A DNA stretch of 48,514 nt from JBOGOC01 sp050747525 (GTDB lineage: Bacteria > Acidobacteriota > Polarisedimenticolia > JACPZX01 > DASXTC01), in NCBI GenBank assembly GCA_050747525.1, contig JBOGOC010000067.1, positions 1 to 48,514 of the forward strand, written 5' to 3'. A program made the translations under genes and the position numbers. The notes under the pieces were generated by a model. The model searched no databases. It was not told the origin of the DNA and saw only the letters and a program-made list of their open reading frames with translations. How positions within the stretch are numbered: position 1 is the stretch's first letter; each line of letters starts with the position of its first letter. Below are positions 1 to 8,671 of the stretch, piece by piece.

Positions 1-270
1 CCCCGGGACCGCGGACGGCGCGGTTGCTCCGACGGTGGCCGGCGCGCGGCCGAGCTCTCCGAGCACGCGCGCGCGGACGCGCTCGAGATCGGCGTCGTCC
101 GGCTCGGGCGCCCGGGCGGCGAGGTCGAGGAGATCGCGGTGCAGCTCCAGCACCTTCCGGCACGCCTCACAGGAGGCCGCGTGCGCCAGCAGGCGCTCGG
201 CGTCGTCCGCCACGGCTCCGCCCGCCACGTAGGCCTCGATGGACGATTCGAATCGCTCGCAAGCGCTCAC
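1..270 (-). CDS. Zinc-finger anti-sigma factor, N-terminal part (runs off the left edge)
   Basis: Reading leftward from a GTG at 270, the frame stays open for 90 codons to the window edge. The GTG overlaps the TGA of the sigma gene by four bases (GTGA), so the two are almost certainly translationally coupled. Around residues 29-36 there is a His-x3-Cys-x2-Cys cluster (HAASCEAC), the zinc-binding signature of ZAS-type anti-sigma factors, within a short helical domain. These proteins bind region 2/4 of their ECF partner and hold it inactive until a signal arrives. The rest, including any membrane segment and sensor domain, lies outside the window. The identification rests on the motif and on the coupling to a sigma gene. 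Confidence 0.8.
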   Translation of the reverse strand, partial: MSACERFESSIEAYVAGGAVADDAERLLAHAASCEACRKVLELHRDLLDLAARAPEPDDADLERVRARVLGELGRAPATVGATAPSAVPG

Positions 271-824
271 GGCACCACCCCCTCGGATTCCTTCATTTCG
301 GAGCGCAGCTTCTGCAGGCTCCTGAACAGGATGTTGCGGGCCGTCCCCTCGCTGCACTCGAGGACGCCCGCGATCTCGCGCGTGGACATCTCCTGGAAGT
401 AGCGCAGCACCACGGCCAGCCGCTGGCGCGGCGACAGCGCGGCGAGCGAGCGCTGCAACGCGCCCCGGACCTCGCGAACGTGCAGCGCCGCCTCCTGCGC
501 CGGCGCGGACGGCTCGAGCCGATCCTCCTCGAGGGCGTCGGCCCCATGCAGGCGCCGCGAGCGGCTACGGTTCATCGCCTCGTGCGCCGCGATGCGGGCG
601 ATCCAGTTCCTGATCTCCCCCTCGCCCCGCCACTCGTGGATCCGGGAGTGGACCTTGAGGAACGTCTCCTGCACCACATCGAGGGCCTCGTCGCGGTCAC
701 CCACGAACCCGTAGGCGATGCGGTGGACCAGGCGCTCGTAGCGGCGCATCAGGTGGGCGAACGCGACCGCCGACCCGGCACGGATCTCCTTGACGAGCGC
801 GTCGTCGCCGAACTCATGGGTCAT
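267..824 (-). CDS. ECF-family RNA polymerase sigma factor
   Basis: A 185-residue protein of typical ECF length. Region 2 lies at about residues 25-90: the core helix YERLVHRIAYGFV is followed by the DALDVVQETFLKVH-like segment (here EALDVVQETFLKVH) that contacts core polymerase and the -10 element. Region 4 is a helix-turn-helix at about 125-175, with LSPRQRLAVVLRYFQ and the recognition helix near CSEGTARNILFRSLQKLR. The ATG at 824 opens MTHEFGDD and region 2 follows at the usual distance. It is followed, with a 4-base overlap, by a zinc-finger anti-sigma gene, the standard ECF arrangement. It diverges from the FG-GAP protein gene, which could be a target. The signal sensed is unknown. Confidence 0.93.
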   Translation of the reverse strand: MTHEFGDDALVKEIRAGSAVAFAHLMRRYERLVHRIAYGFVGDRDEALDVVQETFLKVHSRIHEWRGEGEIRNWIARIAAHEAMNRSRSRRLHGADALEEDRLEPSAPAQEAALHVREVRGALQRSLAALSPRQRLAVVLRYFQEMSTREIAGVLECSEGTARNILFRSLQKLRSEMKESEGVVP

Positions 825-1156
825 CTCCCTTCCCCCTCCACCGGCGCGGCGGCCTCGGTGGATAGGGACACCGAACTCGGCGGTCCGTTAGCATTATCGT
901 CGTGGCCCCGCCTCGGTACGGAGCGTGGGGACGCGCGCGGCGGCTCCGAAGCCGCTCGCGGGCTCGGGGTCGACTCCGGCCGTCTCCGCCAAACCCTTTG
1001 GAATCGGCCGGTCAGAAGTGGATCGTGCGCTCCAGGGAGGTGCCCCGTAGGACATCTTCCGCCGACCCGCGCTCGCGCCGCGAAGAACCAGTTGCGGCAG
1101 CTCCTGAAAGTGGGTATAAGAATTTTCACAGCGGGCCATTCCACAGGGGGGTAACC
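825..1156. other. 332-bp divergent intergenic region
   Basis: This gap separates the minus-strand sigma gene from the plus-strand FG-GAP gene and must carry the promoters of both. The frame of the FG-GAP gene stays open back to 902, but that stretch is low-complexity Arg/Pro/Ser with no domain, so I treat it as non-coding. A good sigma-70-like promoter for the plus strand is listed separately. I see no convincing promoter for the sigma gene and no RNA gene. Confidence 0.5.
1092..1120 (+). promoter_or_regulatory. Candidate -35/-10 promoter for the FG-GAP gene
   Basis: TTGCGG (1092-1097) and TATAAG (1115-1120) are separated by exactly 17 bp, the optimal housekeeping spacing, in an otherwise GC-rich region. 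Transcription would begin near 1127. A G-rich ribosome binding site (AGGGGGG, about 1144-1151) follows before the ATG at 1157. Confidence 0.5.
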
Positions 1157-3754
1157 ATGGAGACGGTGCGATCCGGCCGTTCGACCCCGTCGACGCGGCG
1201 TGTCGCCGCGCCAAGGAATCTCGGAATACTCCTGGCGGGCCTGATCCTCTGCATGACGCCGGGTTCAGACCCGGCAGCCGCGGGACGCGCCGCCTCCGAA
1301 GGGGCGGCTGATCGCTCTGCGCAAGCCTCACCCGACCACTCGAGCGGGACAACCGAACGGACGGCCTCCGCCACGGGCGATCCGCTTTCAGGCCGGCTCT
1401 GCTCCGTCGCGCAACCGATCCGGGCTCCCGGCTCATCCACGACGGATGAGCAAGGCTCGAAGGAAGACGGCTGGCTTGCCGGCGTCAGTCGGGACATCGC
1501 GCAACAGGAATACCAGATCACCTGGCAGGAGCGCACGCGCTTCGGCCCGGCGTGGCAGGCGCCCAACCGGGCACAAGGGATCAGGATGTTCTTCGCCGGC
1601 GGACGACTCATCGTGGTGGCTCGCACGGAGGAGATTCCCTCCTGGGAGTGGAGCATGACGCCGGTCCGCTGGGGTCGTGGGGCTGCAGGCACCCGCGTCG
1701 CGCAGGGCGGATCGATGCTCGCCGAGCAGGTGAACGCGAACCGGATCGAGATCGATCGAGGCACGCTCGTGGAGTGGTTGCGGAACGATCCGCGCGGCCT
1801 CGAACATGGCTTCACGCTGCGGGAACCTCCGCCCGGCGGGGGAAGGGCCGGCGCGGCCCCGCCAGTCTGGATCGAGCTGGTCCCTGGCGGATCGGTCACC
1901 CCCGTCCTCTCGACGGACGCCGTCGCGATCGACGTCGTCACTGGGCGCGGCGCCGGGATGATCCATGCCGGGCTCTCGGTGCGCGACGACGATGGCAGGA
2001 CGCTTCCGTCACGTGTCGAGGCGATCGAGGGCAGGTTACGCTTGGTCATCGACGACCGGAGCGCCGCCTACCCCCTCGTCGCGAGCCTCCGCGCGACGTC
2101 GTCGACCCACGAAGGGCTGGCCTTGGCCGAGGACGGATCGGCGGCGGGACTGAGCGCCGCCGGATGGACCGTGCTCGGAGCCCAGGGCGGCGCGAATTTC
2201 GGCATCTCGGTAGGGACGGCCGGCGACGTCAACGGAGACGGCTTCGCCGACGTCGTGGTCGGCGCCTACCTCTACGACAACGGGCAGACCAACGAAGGCC
2301 GGGCCTTCGTTTACCACGGGTCCCCGACGGGACCACAGGCGACCGCGGCCTGGACGGCCGAGAGCAACGAGCCTTTCGCCTCGTTCGGCTTCTCGGTCGC
2401 CACCGCGGGGGACGTCAACGGCGACGGCTACGACGACGTGATCGTCGGCGCCACCCGCCACGAAAACGGTCAGGAGGATGAAGGAGGGGCGTGGGTCTAT
2501 CTCGGCTCGGCGGCGGGGCTGGCCGCGAGCGCCGCCTGGTCGGTGGAGAGCGACCTCGAGTACAGCCGGCTCGGAGGCTCGGTCGGCACCGCCGGCGACG
2601 TCAACGGCGACGGCTACGCCGACATCATCGTCTCGGCGCGCTTCTTCGGCGAGGCGCAGTCGGACAGGGGAAAGGCCTACGTCTACCACGGCTCCCCGAT
2701 CGGCCCGTCTCCCGTCGCGAACTGGTCCGTGGTGGGGAGCCAGAACAACCAGCAGTTCGGCTCCTCGGTCGGGACCGCAGGCGACGTGAACGCCGACGGC
2801 TACTCCGACGTCATCGTGGGCTCATCGGGCACGAACTCGGCGTTCGTCTTCCATGGCTCGGCGACGGGCCTGCCAGGCCCCGCCGCCTGGACGGCGGTGA
2901 ACGCTCAGGCGGGCGCGTGGTTCGGGACTGCGGCGAAGACGGCGGGCGACGTCAACGGCGACGGCTACTCGGACGTGATCGTGGGAGCCTACTCCTTCGA
3001 CAACGGCCAGACGGACGAAGGCGGCGCGTTCGTCTACCACGGCTCCCCGGCGGGGCTGTCACCGGCCCCGGCTTGGACCGCGGAGGCGGATCAGCCGGGC
3101 GCCGCGTTCGGCATCGATGTGGAAGGGGCCGGCGACGTCAACGGCGACGGCTACTCGGACGTGATCGTCGGCGCGCCGCTCTACGACAACATCGAGAGTG
3201 CGGAAGGGCGGGCGTACGTCTACCTCGGCTCGCCCACCGGTCTCGCGACCGGCGCGGTCTGGACCGCGGAGAGCGATCAAACGGCCGCGAATATCGGCCG
3301 GTCGGTCGGAGGGGCGGGCGACGTCAACAACGACGGCTACGACGACGTGATCATCGGCGCCCCGGTCTTCGATGACACCCAGGCGGACGAGGGGCGGGTG
3401 TATCTCTTCCTCGGTCACGGCGCAGGCATCGCTCTCCCGCCGGGAAGCGTCCGGACGCTGTACGTCGCGACGAGCGGCGCCGACCTCCACCTGACCTGGG
3501 ACCCCGCCTGTCCGGCCTCCGACTACGCGATCTACGAGGGGACGATCGGAGACTTCACGAGCCACGCTCCGCGCCTCTGCAGCACGGGCGGTGCGACCTC
3601 GTCGACCTTCTCGCCGCCCTCGGGCTCGGTCTACTACCTCGTCGTGCCGTTGAACGGGTCGGCGGAGGGCTCGTACGGAACCACGAGCTCCGGGACCGAG
3701 AGGCCGGTGGGCTCCCCAGCCTGCCGTCCCCAGCTGCTCGGCGGCTGCAGGTAG
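1157..3754 (+). CDS. Secreted seven-bladed FG-GAP (integrin-alpha-like) beta-propeller protein
   Basis: An 865-residue protein. The ATG at 1157 is chosen because a strong Shine-Dalgarno sits 6-12 bases upstream and the product then begins with a basic stretch and a hydrophobic segment (NLGILLAGLILCMTPG, about residues 22-37) that looks like a signal peptide. Residues ~50-330 are a domain I do not recognise. Residues ~340-760 hold seven FG-GAP repeats, each with a calcium-loop core of the type AGDVNGDGYSDVIVGA. The fourth has Asn-Ala-Asp and the seventh Asn-Asn-Asp at the loop. Seven is the number needed to close one propeller. The last ~100 residues form a separate module containing YAIYEG and SSGTERP, similar to one in the RCC1 protein downstream. 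A role in surface adhesion or ligand binding is inferred. A perfect terminator follows. Confidence 0.9.
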   Translation: METVRSGRSTPSTRRVAAPRNLGILLAGLILCMTPGSDPAAAGRAASEGAADRSAQASPDHSSGTTERTASATGDPLSGRLCSVAQPIRAPGSSTTDEQGSKEDGWLAGVSRDIAQQEYQITWQERTRFGPAWQAPNRAQGIRMFFAGGRLIVVARTEEIPSWEWSMTPVRWGRGAAGTRVAQGGSMLAEQVNANRIEIDRGTLVEWLRNDPRGLEHGFTLREPPPGGGRAGAAPPVWIELVPGGSVTPVLSTDAVAIDVVTGRGAGMIHAGLSVRDDDGRTLPSRVEAIEGRLRLVIDDRSAAYPLVASLRATSSTHEGLALAEDGSAAGLSAAGWTVLGAQGGANFGISVGTAGDVNGDGFADVVVGAYLYDNGQTNEGRAFVYHGSPTGPQATAAWTAESNEPFASFGFSVATAGDVNGDGYDDVIVGATRHENGQEDEGGAWVYLGSAAGLAASAAWSVESDLEYSRLGGSVGTAGDVNGDGYADIIVSARFFGEAQSDRGKAYVYHGSPIGPSPVANWSVVGSQNNQQFGSSVGTAGDVNADGYSDVIVGSSGTNSAFVFHGSATGLPGPAAWTAVNAQAGAWFGTAAKTAGDVNGDGYSDVIVGAYSFDNGQTDEGGAFVYHGSPAGLSPAPAWTAEADQPGAAFGIDVEGAGDVNGDGYSDVIVGAPLYDNIESAEGRAYVYLGSPTGLATGAVWTAESDQTAANIGRSVGGAGDVNNDGYDDVIIGAPVFDDTQADEGRVYLFLGHGAGIALPPGSVRTLYVATSGADLHLTWDPACPASDYAIYEGTIGDFTSHAPRLCSTGGATSSTFSPPSGSVYYLVVPLNGSAEGSYGTTSSGTERPVGSPACRPQLLGGCR

Positions 3755-3860
3755 GCCTCGGTCAGGCCGGAACGCAGCCCGCAGTCCGTTGCCCCGATGT
3801 CGAATCATGGTGGAGGCGGCGGGAGATTATCTTAGGTCCACTTGGACGGATCTCGACGAC

Positions 3861-3902
3861 CTCCTCGAGGGGATCGACATGGCGATCCCCTCGAGGAGTT
3901 TT
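3861..3902 (+). terminator. Rho-independent terminator after the FG-GAP gene
   Basis: A perfect 16-bp stem (CTCCTCGAGGGGATCG, 3861-3876, pairing with 3883-3898) with a 6-base loop, directly followed by TTTT (3899-3902). It lies about 105 bp beyond the stop codon of the FG-GAP gene and separates it from the RCC1 gene, so the two are probably transcribed independently. Confidence 0.88.
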
Positions 3903-3970
3903 CACGAAGCTAGGTGAGGTAGGGACAGAAAAAGCCTGACAACCTCTACCGCGACGCCCGGCTGAGGACC

Positions 3971-4006
3971 GTCAAGGTGTGGTCAACGATTGTCAAACTT
4001 TGTCAA
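3971..4006. promoter_or_regulatory. Four GTCAA direct repeats in helical phase upstream of the RCC1 gene
   Basis: GTCAA occurs at 3971, 3982, 3992 and 4002, that is with spacings of 11, 10 and 10 bp, one per helical turn and all in the same orientation. They lie 65-100 bp upstream of the RCC1 start codon. Tandem half-sites repeated at ~10-11 bp are typical of OmpR/PhoB-class response regulators, so an operator is plausible. No such regulator is encoded in this window. Confidence 0.4.
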
Positions 4007-4070
4007 CTCGAGGGCGTCCCGTCGCGCAATTCGTTGCCGATTCAACCCGAGTTCGTTCTAGTATGGAGTC

Positions 4071-5333
4071 ATGCAGCGAACCTTTAGCCTTTCGTTGCTT
4101 CTGATTCTTGCCGCTCTGCTGCCGGCGGGTCGATCCGAAGCGGGATCCATCGTCAGGTTGGGCCCCTGCGCCACTCCTCACTGCAACGTCCCCCCGCCGA
4201 ACTCGGGGTTCGTCGCCGTGGCGACGGGCAACTATCACAGCATGGGCCTGAGGCCCGACGGTAGCATCGCGGCCTGGGGCATGTGCGACGTCGAGCAGTG
4301 CGGCGTGCCTTCACCCAACTCAGGCTTCACCGCCATCGCCGCCGGGGACAGCCACAGCCTGGCGCTCCGGCCGGACGGGTCGATCGCAGCCTTCGGGAGC
4401 GACGAGCAAGGGCAGCTCAACGTGCCGTCGCCGAACACCGGCTACGTGGCCATCTCCGCCGGTCTGCTGCACAGCCTCGCTCTGAGGTCCGACGGCTCGA
4501 TCGTCGGCTGGGGGCGTAATGTCTCTGGGGAGACCATCCCGCCCACGCCGAACACCGGCTGGGTGGCGATCGCCGCGGGCGGCTACGTCAGCATGGGCTT
4601 GAAGTCCGACGGCTCCATCCGGAAGTGGGGCTGCGGCGGAACTTGCGAGGTGCCTTCGCCGAACACGGGCTTCGTCGCGATCGCGACCAGCTTCGACCAC
4701 AGCCTCGCCCTTCGGGCGGACGGCTCGATCGTGGGCTGGGGCAGCAACGCTGCCGGCCAGCTCGACGTGCCGGAGCCGAACACGGGCTTCGTGGCCATCG
4801 CTGCAGGGATTTACTTCAGCATGGGCGTGAAGGCTGACGGCTCGCTCTGGGCCTGGGGGCGGATCGATCAGAACTACGTGCCGCTCCCGAACGAGGGATA
4901 TCAGGCGATGACCGGGAACGGGGGCGGGGCCGACGCCCTGAAGTCCGTGGCTTCCGATTCGGACGGAGACGGGATGACCGACGCCCTCGACTGCGCCCCG
5001 GCCGACCTGCTGGCGTTCGCGATCCCCGGCGAGGTCCGAGACCTGAGATTCGACACAGGCACGCTCCTGGCCTGGACGACGGAGACGGGACGGTCGGGCA
5101 TGGGCACGAACTATGACATCGTCCGCGGGCCTCTCTCCGGCCTCCCCGTGGAGCCGGGCTCGGGCGAGAGCTGCCGGGTCGACGGCATCTTCCTGACGAA
5201 CTTCTCCGACACGGCCCAACCCGCTGCGGGGACCGGCTTCTACTACCTCGTGCGCGCCGCGAACAATTGCGGCAACGGAACCTACGGCTTCGCCACCTCG
5301 GGGACCGAGCGGACGACTGCAGCTTGCCCTTAG
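4071..5333 (+). CDS. Secreted RCC1-repeat beta-propeller protein
   Basis: A 420-residue protein with a clear signal peptide at residues 1-25 (TFSLSLLLILAALLPAG, then AGS). Residues ~35-285 are six clear and one degenerate copy of a ~39-residue RCC1-type repeat with the pattern VPSPNTGFVAIAAG..HSLALR.DGSI..WG. Seven copies would close a propeller like that of eukaryotic RCC1. Next comes a short acidic loop (DSDGDGMTDALDCAP, ~302-316) resembling a thrombospondin-type-3 calcium site, then a ~100-residue C-terminal module ending FYYLVRAANNCG and ATSGTER, like the one in the upstream FG-GAP protein. The function is unknown; bacterial secreted RCC1 proteins are generally thought to mediate binding. 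It has its own upstream region with phased repeats. Confidence 0.9.
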   Translation: MQRTFSLSLLLILAALLPAGRSEAGSIVRLGPCATPHCNVPPPNSGFVAVATGNYHSMGLRPDGSIAAWGMCDVEQCGVPSPNSGFTAIAAGDSHSLALRPDGSIAAFGSDEQGQLNVPSPNTGYVAISAGLLHSLALRSDGSIVGWGRNVSGETIPPTPNTGWVAIAAGGYVSMGLKSDGSIRKWGCGGTCEVPSPNTGFVAIATSFDHSLALRADGSIVGWGSNAAGQLDVPEPNTGFVAIAAGIYFSMGVKADGSLWAWGRIDQNYVPLPNEGYQAMTGNGGGADALKSVASDSDGDGMTDALDCAPADLLAFAIPGEVRDLRFDTGTLLAWTTETGRSGMGTNYDIVRGPLSGLPVEPGSGESCRVDGIFLTNFSDTAQPAAGTGFYYLVRAANNCGNGTYGFATSGTERTTAACP

Positions 5334-5495
5334 GCAACGCGGTCATTCGCCATGGCTCCGATGACCCGCCTGGCTCCTCGCGGTTGGACTCCTTCTCTGG
5401 CAGGGATGCTCGCGGCCCGCGCGTGTGCCCCATGGCGGGCCGGCCGCGCGCGCGCACGTCGCCCGCCCGGAGGTCGTGCGCGACGAGGCCGGCCG

Positions 5496-5675
5496 GTGCT
5501 GCTGGAGGAGGAAGGACGCCTCGCCACGACCGACCCGCTCTCCCGTTTCTTCCCCGAGGCTCTCGTAGACAAACGCGACATCACGCTGCACCAGCTCCTC
5601 ACACACACGTCGGGGCTGATCTCGGACTTCGCCGACGACTACGCGCAGCCGGGCAGTGACGTCTGGAACCCTCTG
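5496..5675 (+). pseudogene. Remnant of a class C beta-lactamase-type serine hydrolase
   Basis: About 60 codons in one frame match the region just after the catalytic SxxK helix of the beta-lactamase/esterase family (PF00144). The pieces are LLEEEGRLATTDPLSRFFPE, then DITLHQLLTHTSGL, in which HTSG is a hallmark of the family. Neither the SxxK motif nor the later YxN and C-terminal parts are present. The similarity fades just before the end of the convergent S41 peptidase gene. It is therefore an internal fragment left by deletion. The rest of the gap between the RCC1 gene and the peptidase gene (5334-5684) shows nothing else recognisable. Confidence 0.7.
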
Positions 5676-5684
5676 AGGATGGAT

Positions 5685-7061
5685 CTACGGAAGGCGCGCC
5701 CGCGGCAGAACGCGCCCATCGGGGGCGAGCAGCTCCAATCCCGAGACGCTCCCTCGCGCGTCGAGGACGAACCGCAGGCGCGCCTGGTTTTCGGGCGGAA
5801 CCGACAGGTCCTCGATCAGGAAGGAACCGTCCGTCAGCGCGAGGAGCCTTCGGCGGACGCCGCTCGCTCCGACGAAGTAGAGCTGCCCCTGCTCGACCGC
5901 GATCGTCGCGCGGTCGTAGGCCCCCGCAGAGCTCGCGAGCGACTCGGTCGCGACCGGCCTGGGGCCCGAGGAGCGCAGTTCGAGCAGCGGAATCAGCCAG
6001 GCCAGCTGCCGTTGCCACTCCCGATCCGTCGCCTTTTCGGCGAGCCGCTCAACGGCCTTGGCGTGCGCAACCTCGAGCGCGCGCTCGGCGGGCGCTGCGA
6101 CGTCTGGCTGAACGCCGACGCCCTCCCAGTCCTCGCTCGTGCGCGGGTCGAATCCGCGAAAGGTCGGGATGAAGATGACGAACCCCTCGCCGAGCGGAAC
6201 CCACCCGCCTCCGTGGGCGGCGCCCGCGCTCCGCTCGCCGACCGTGCGTCCGCGCGCCGTTCGCTGGAGCGTGAAGGCGAAGGCCTCGGCCGCCGAACCG
6301 GTCTCCGGTCCGGTGAGCAGGTAGACGTCCGCGTCGGGAAGCCTCTTGCCCGGCAAGCGGCGGAGCGTCCGGCCGCGCTTCGTGACGTCGGTCTCCCGGT
6401 CGTAGCTCGACATCAGCTCGACCGGCCGTTCGCCGAAGAAGTAGCTCACGAGAAACTCAACCAGGTTCCCGTGCCCGCCCGCATTGTGCCTGAGGTCCAC
6501 GATGACGGCGTCGGAGTTCGCAAGCACCGCCATCGCTGCGACGGCGGTCGCCCGCGAGTGGCGCAGGTCCTCGAAGAACCGGAGATCCAGGTAACCGACG
6601 TTCCCGGACAGGGTCTCGACGCGGCGGAACCCGTAGTTCGAGCGCCGCATCTCGGCGAGGCGCTCGGGGCCGGGCGCGACCTCGGGCAACCGCTTCCGCG
6701 TGGCCGCGCCCGCGGCCTCGAGCTCATGCTCGCGTGCCGGGTCGTAGGAGACGTCGAAGTGGAGATCTCGGCCCCCCGCTCGGAGGTCGTCCGTGAGCGC
6801 ACGCGCGAATGCGGAGGCGCTCGCCGCCCCGGCGTACCCGCCGGCGCCGAGCTTCTCGCGCAGGCCCCCGACAAGGCGCGGGACGGCCTCCGGGATGACG
6901 TAGCGCGCCTCGAGCTGTCGCGCGATCGCGTCCACCACCGCCGCGCGGTCCTCAGCCGTGAGGGGGCGATCCGGCGCCCCCTGGACGGCACGAGCCGACG
7001 ACGAAAAGAGCAGGCTTGCCGCGAGCGCGATCCACGCTACTGGACTGAGAAGCGGGTTCAT
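5685..7061 (-). CDS. S41-family (C-terminal-processing-like) peptidase, secreted
   Basis: A 458-residue protein. I start it at the ATG at 7061; a TTG at 7064 is in frame immediately before it. It has a signal peptide (VAWIALAASLLFSSSARA). The S41 core contains YLDLRFFEDLRHS, VIVDLRHNAGGHG (the strand and turn shaping the oxyanion side) and TGPETGSAAEAF near residue 256, where the Ser is the expected nucleophile. No PDZ domain is evident, as in the IRBP/tricorn-like branch of S41. The C-terminal ~110 residues form a beta-rich domain with an LYFVGASG segment. It follows an AraC-family regulator on the same strand after 64 bp, so the two may be cotranscribed. The substrate is unknown. Confidence 0.88.
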   Translation of the reverse strand: MNPLLSPVAWIALAASLLFSSSARAVQGAPDRPLTAEDRAAVVDAIARQLEARYVIPEAVPRLVGGLREKLGAGGYAGAASASAFARALTDDLRAGGRDLHFDVSYDPAREHELEAAGAATRKRLPEVAPGPERLAEMRRSNYGFRRVETLSGNVGYLDLRFFEDLRHSRATAVAAMAVLANSDAVIVDLRHNAGGHGNLVEFLVSYFFGERPVELMSSYDRETDVTKRGRTLRRLPGKRLPDADVYLLTGPETGSAAEAFAFTLQRTARGRTVGERSAGAAHGGGWVPLGEGFVIFIPTFRGFDPRTSEDWEGVGVQPDVAAPAERALEVAHAKAVERLAEKATDREWQRQLAWLIPLLELRSSGPRPVATESLASSAGAYDRATIAVEQGQLYFVGASGVRRRLLALTDGSFLIEDLSVPPENQARLRFVLDARGSVSGLELLAPDGRVLPRARLP

Positions 7062-7125
7062 CAACGATGACGGTACTGGAGTTCCCGCCCCAGGTCTTTC
7101 ACGCGCTCAAGGCAGTTGTCCGCAA

Positions 7126-7968
7126 TCAAGGGGGATAGGCCCGGCCCGTCGGTGGGCGCGACACGGACCGGTACTGGCGGGGGGTGAGGCCGGTGAACCT
7201 CTTGAACGTGCGCGCGAAGTGCGCCTGGTTGGCGAAGCCGGCCGCGAGGGCGACGGCCGTGAGCGGGGCGTCCGATGCAGCGAGCTCACGGCAGGCGAAC
7301 TCGACGCGCAGCCTCCGCACGTGCTCTCCGACGGTCACTCCGTACTTCCTGCGGAACACGGCCGACAGGTGGACCGGGTGCACACCCGCGGCGGCGGCGA
7401 GCTCGCCCAGGCCCACCCGTTCGTTGAAGCGGGCGTCGAGGATCTCGCGCGCCCGCACGAGCCAGGCCGGCGGCCGCGGGCCGGAGGTGGGCTGCGCCTG
7501 CCGGGCTGCCGTGGCAAGCATCTCGAGCACGAGACCATCGATGGCGAGCTCCGCCACGTCGTCGGGCTGTCGGAACTCGCCGTAGAGCCTCGCCGCGAGC
7601 CACGCGAAGCGACCGCCGCGCGAGTCGATCAGCCCGGACCGCGCCCGCGACGCGGTCCCGAGGCGGGCGAAGGTCGACCCGTCGAGCTCGACGCTGAAGA
7701 TCCGGCTGCCGCGGTCGCCGAACCGCTCCGAGTGGACCTGCCCGGGCGGGTAGAGAAGCGCCGTCATGGGGCCGCGCTCGAACTGCCTGGTCCCGGCGGC
7801 CTGGACACTGAACCCCTTGAGGATGAGGCCGATGTAGGCGCGGTCGTGCGAGTGCTTCGGCGTCCGCTGGCCCGGCGCGTAACGCCGCTCGACGAGCCGG
7901 AGCCCCGCGACCTCGCGCTCCGCGAGCGTGGCCCCGTGAAATCTGTGGCAGGATGTGTCGGCCGTCAC
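7126..7968 (-). CDS. AraC-family transcriptional regulator with cupin-like sensor domain
   Basis: A 280-residue protein. The N-terminal ~160 residues look like a small beta-barrel sensor (HSHDRAYIGLILKGFSVQ, then YPPGQVHSERFGD), the ligand-binding fold of many AraC regulators. The C-terminal ~100 residues hold the two helix-turn-helix units: VGLGELAAAAGVHPVHLSAV with FRRKYG, then PLTAVALAAGFANQAHFART and the conserved ending FKRFTGLTPRQYR. The S41 peptidase gene lies 64 bp downstream on the same strand and is a candidate target. Which ligand it binds cannot be told. Confidence 0.93.
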   Translation of the reverse strand: MTADTSCHRFHGATLAEREVAGLRLVERRYAPGQRTPKHSHDRAYIGLILKGFSVQAAGTRQFERGPMTALLYPPGQVHSERFGDRGSRIFSVELDGSTFARLGTASRARSGLIDSRGGRFAWLAARLYGEFRQPDDVAELAIDGLVLEMLATAARQAQPTSGPRPPAWLVRAREILDARFNERVGLGELAAAAGVHPVHLSAVFRRKYGVTVGEHVRRLRVEFACRELAASDAPLTAVALAAGFANQAHFARTFKRFTGLTPRQYRSVSRPPTGRAYPP

Positions 7969-8237
7969 CGCGCGAATATACCGTCTCCCCGGCGCGTAGC
8001 CAGGTGCGTCGTCGCGTCCCGAAAGCGGCTCCTCAACGCGTAGAGCGCCCGACCGTCATCGTCGGTCACCTCTTGGGTGGACCCGATGAAGACGACCGCA
8101 CCGTGCTCGCCTTTGCCACCGTCTCCCTTCCCTCAGGATTGCGCGACCGGTCACCCAGACCCGCAGCGCCGGCCCCAAAGCTGAAAGCGAGTGCGGCCGA
8201 AGCCCCGGCGAGCGAGCAGCAAGCGGGCCGACTAGCT

Positions 8238-8671
8238 TCATCGCAGGTCCCGGCCGGTTGCGGTCCAGTTCAGCCGAAGCGTCAGCGGAGGGAGGTCGAC
8301 CGCCTGCGAGGAAGTGTTGACAAGGAAGCGCCGGCCATCGGGCGAGACGTCGTAAAGCACGCCCGGTCCTCTGTACGTGATCTCGAACAGCGGCTTCGCC
8401 GGACCGATTTCGAGCGTCCCGTCCCGCACGTGGGCGGAAGCCGCCATCAGTTGACGAGTCTCCGAAACGAAGAAGATCTCTCCGCCATCGGGACTCCAGC
8501 GCGGCTGCGTCCCGCCCGTGGCGGACACCTGCCAACGGCGCCCCGGTCCGGGAAACGCGGCCGCGTAGATTTCGTAGCGACCCGACTCGTCGGAGGCGTA
8601 CGCGACCCATCGTGCGTCGGGTGAGAATCGCGCGCTCTCCTCGTTGAAGCGGGTCTGGAGGAAGGCGTCGG
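8238..8671 (-). pseudogene. Displaced C-terminal end of the adjacent kinase-TolB protein (frameshift)
   Basis: After ILTLPGDQKP the kinase frame turns into Arg/Pro/Ser-rich noise, while the neighbouring frame continues the expected propeller: DAFLQTRFNEESARFSPDAR, then RWSPDGGEIFFVS and a normal family ending before the stop at 8238. One base is missing near 8670-8675. Restoring it would give a protein of about 890 residues. The cause is either a real mutation or a single-base assembly error; the downstream frame contains no further damage, which slightly favours an error or a very recent event. Confidence 0.8.

Noticed and set aside
902..1156. Longer N-terminus of the FG-GAP protein
   Set aside because: The frame is open, but the region is Arg/Pro/Ser-rich, lacks a ribosome binding site at its start, and a signal peptide with good ribosome binding site begins at 1157.
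5352..7070. 572-residue plus-strand open frame
   Set aside because: Apart from the short serine-hydrolase remnant at its beginning it is the antisense of the S41 peptidase gene, with Arg/Glu-rich shadow composition.
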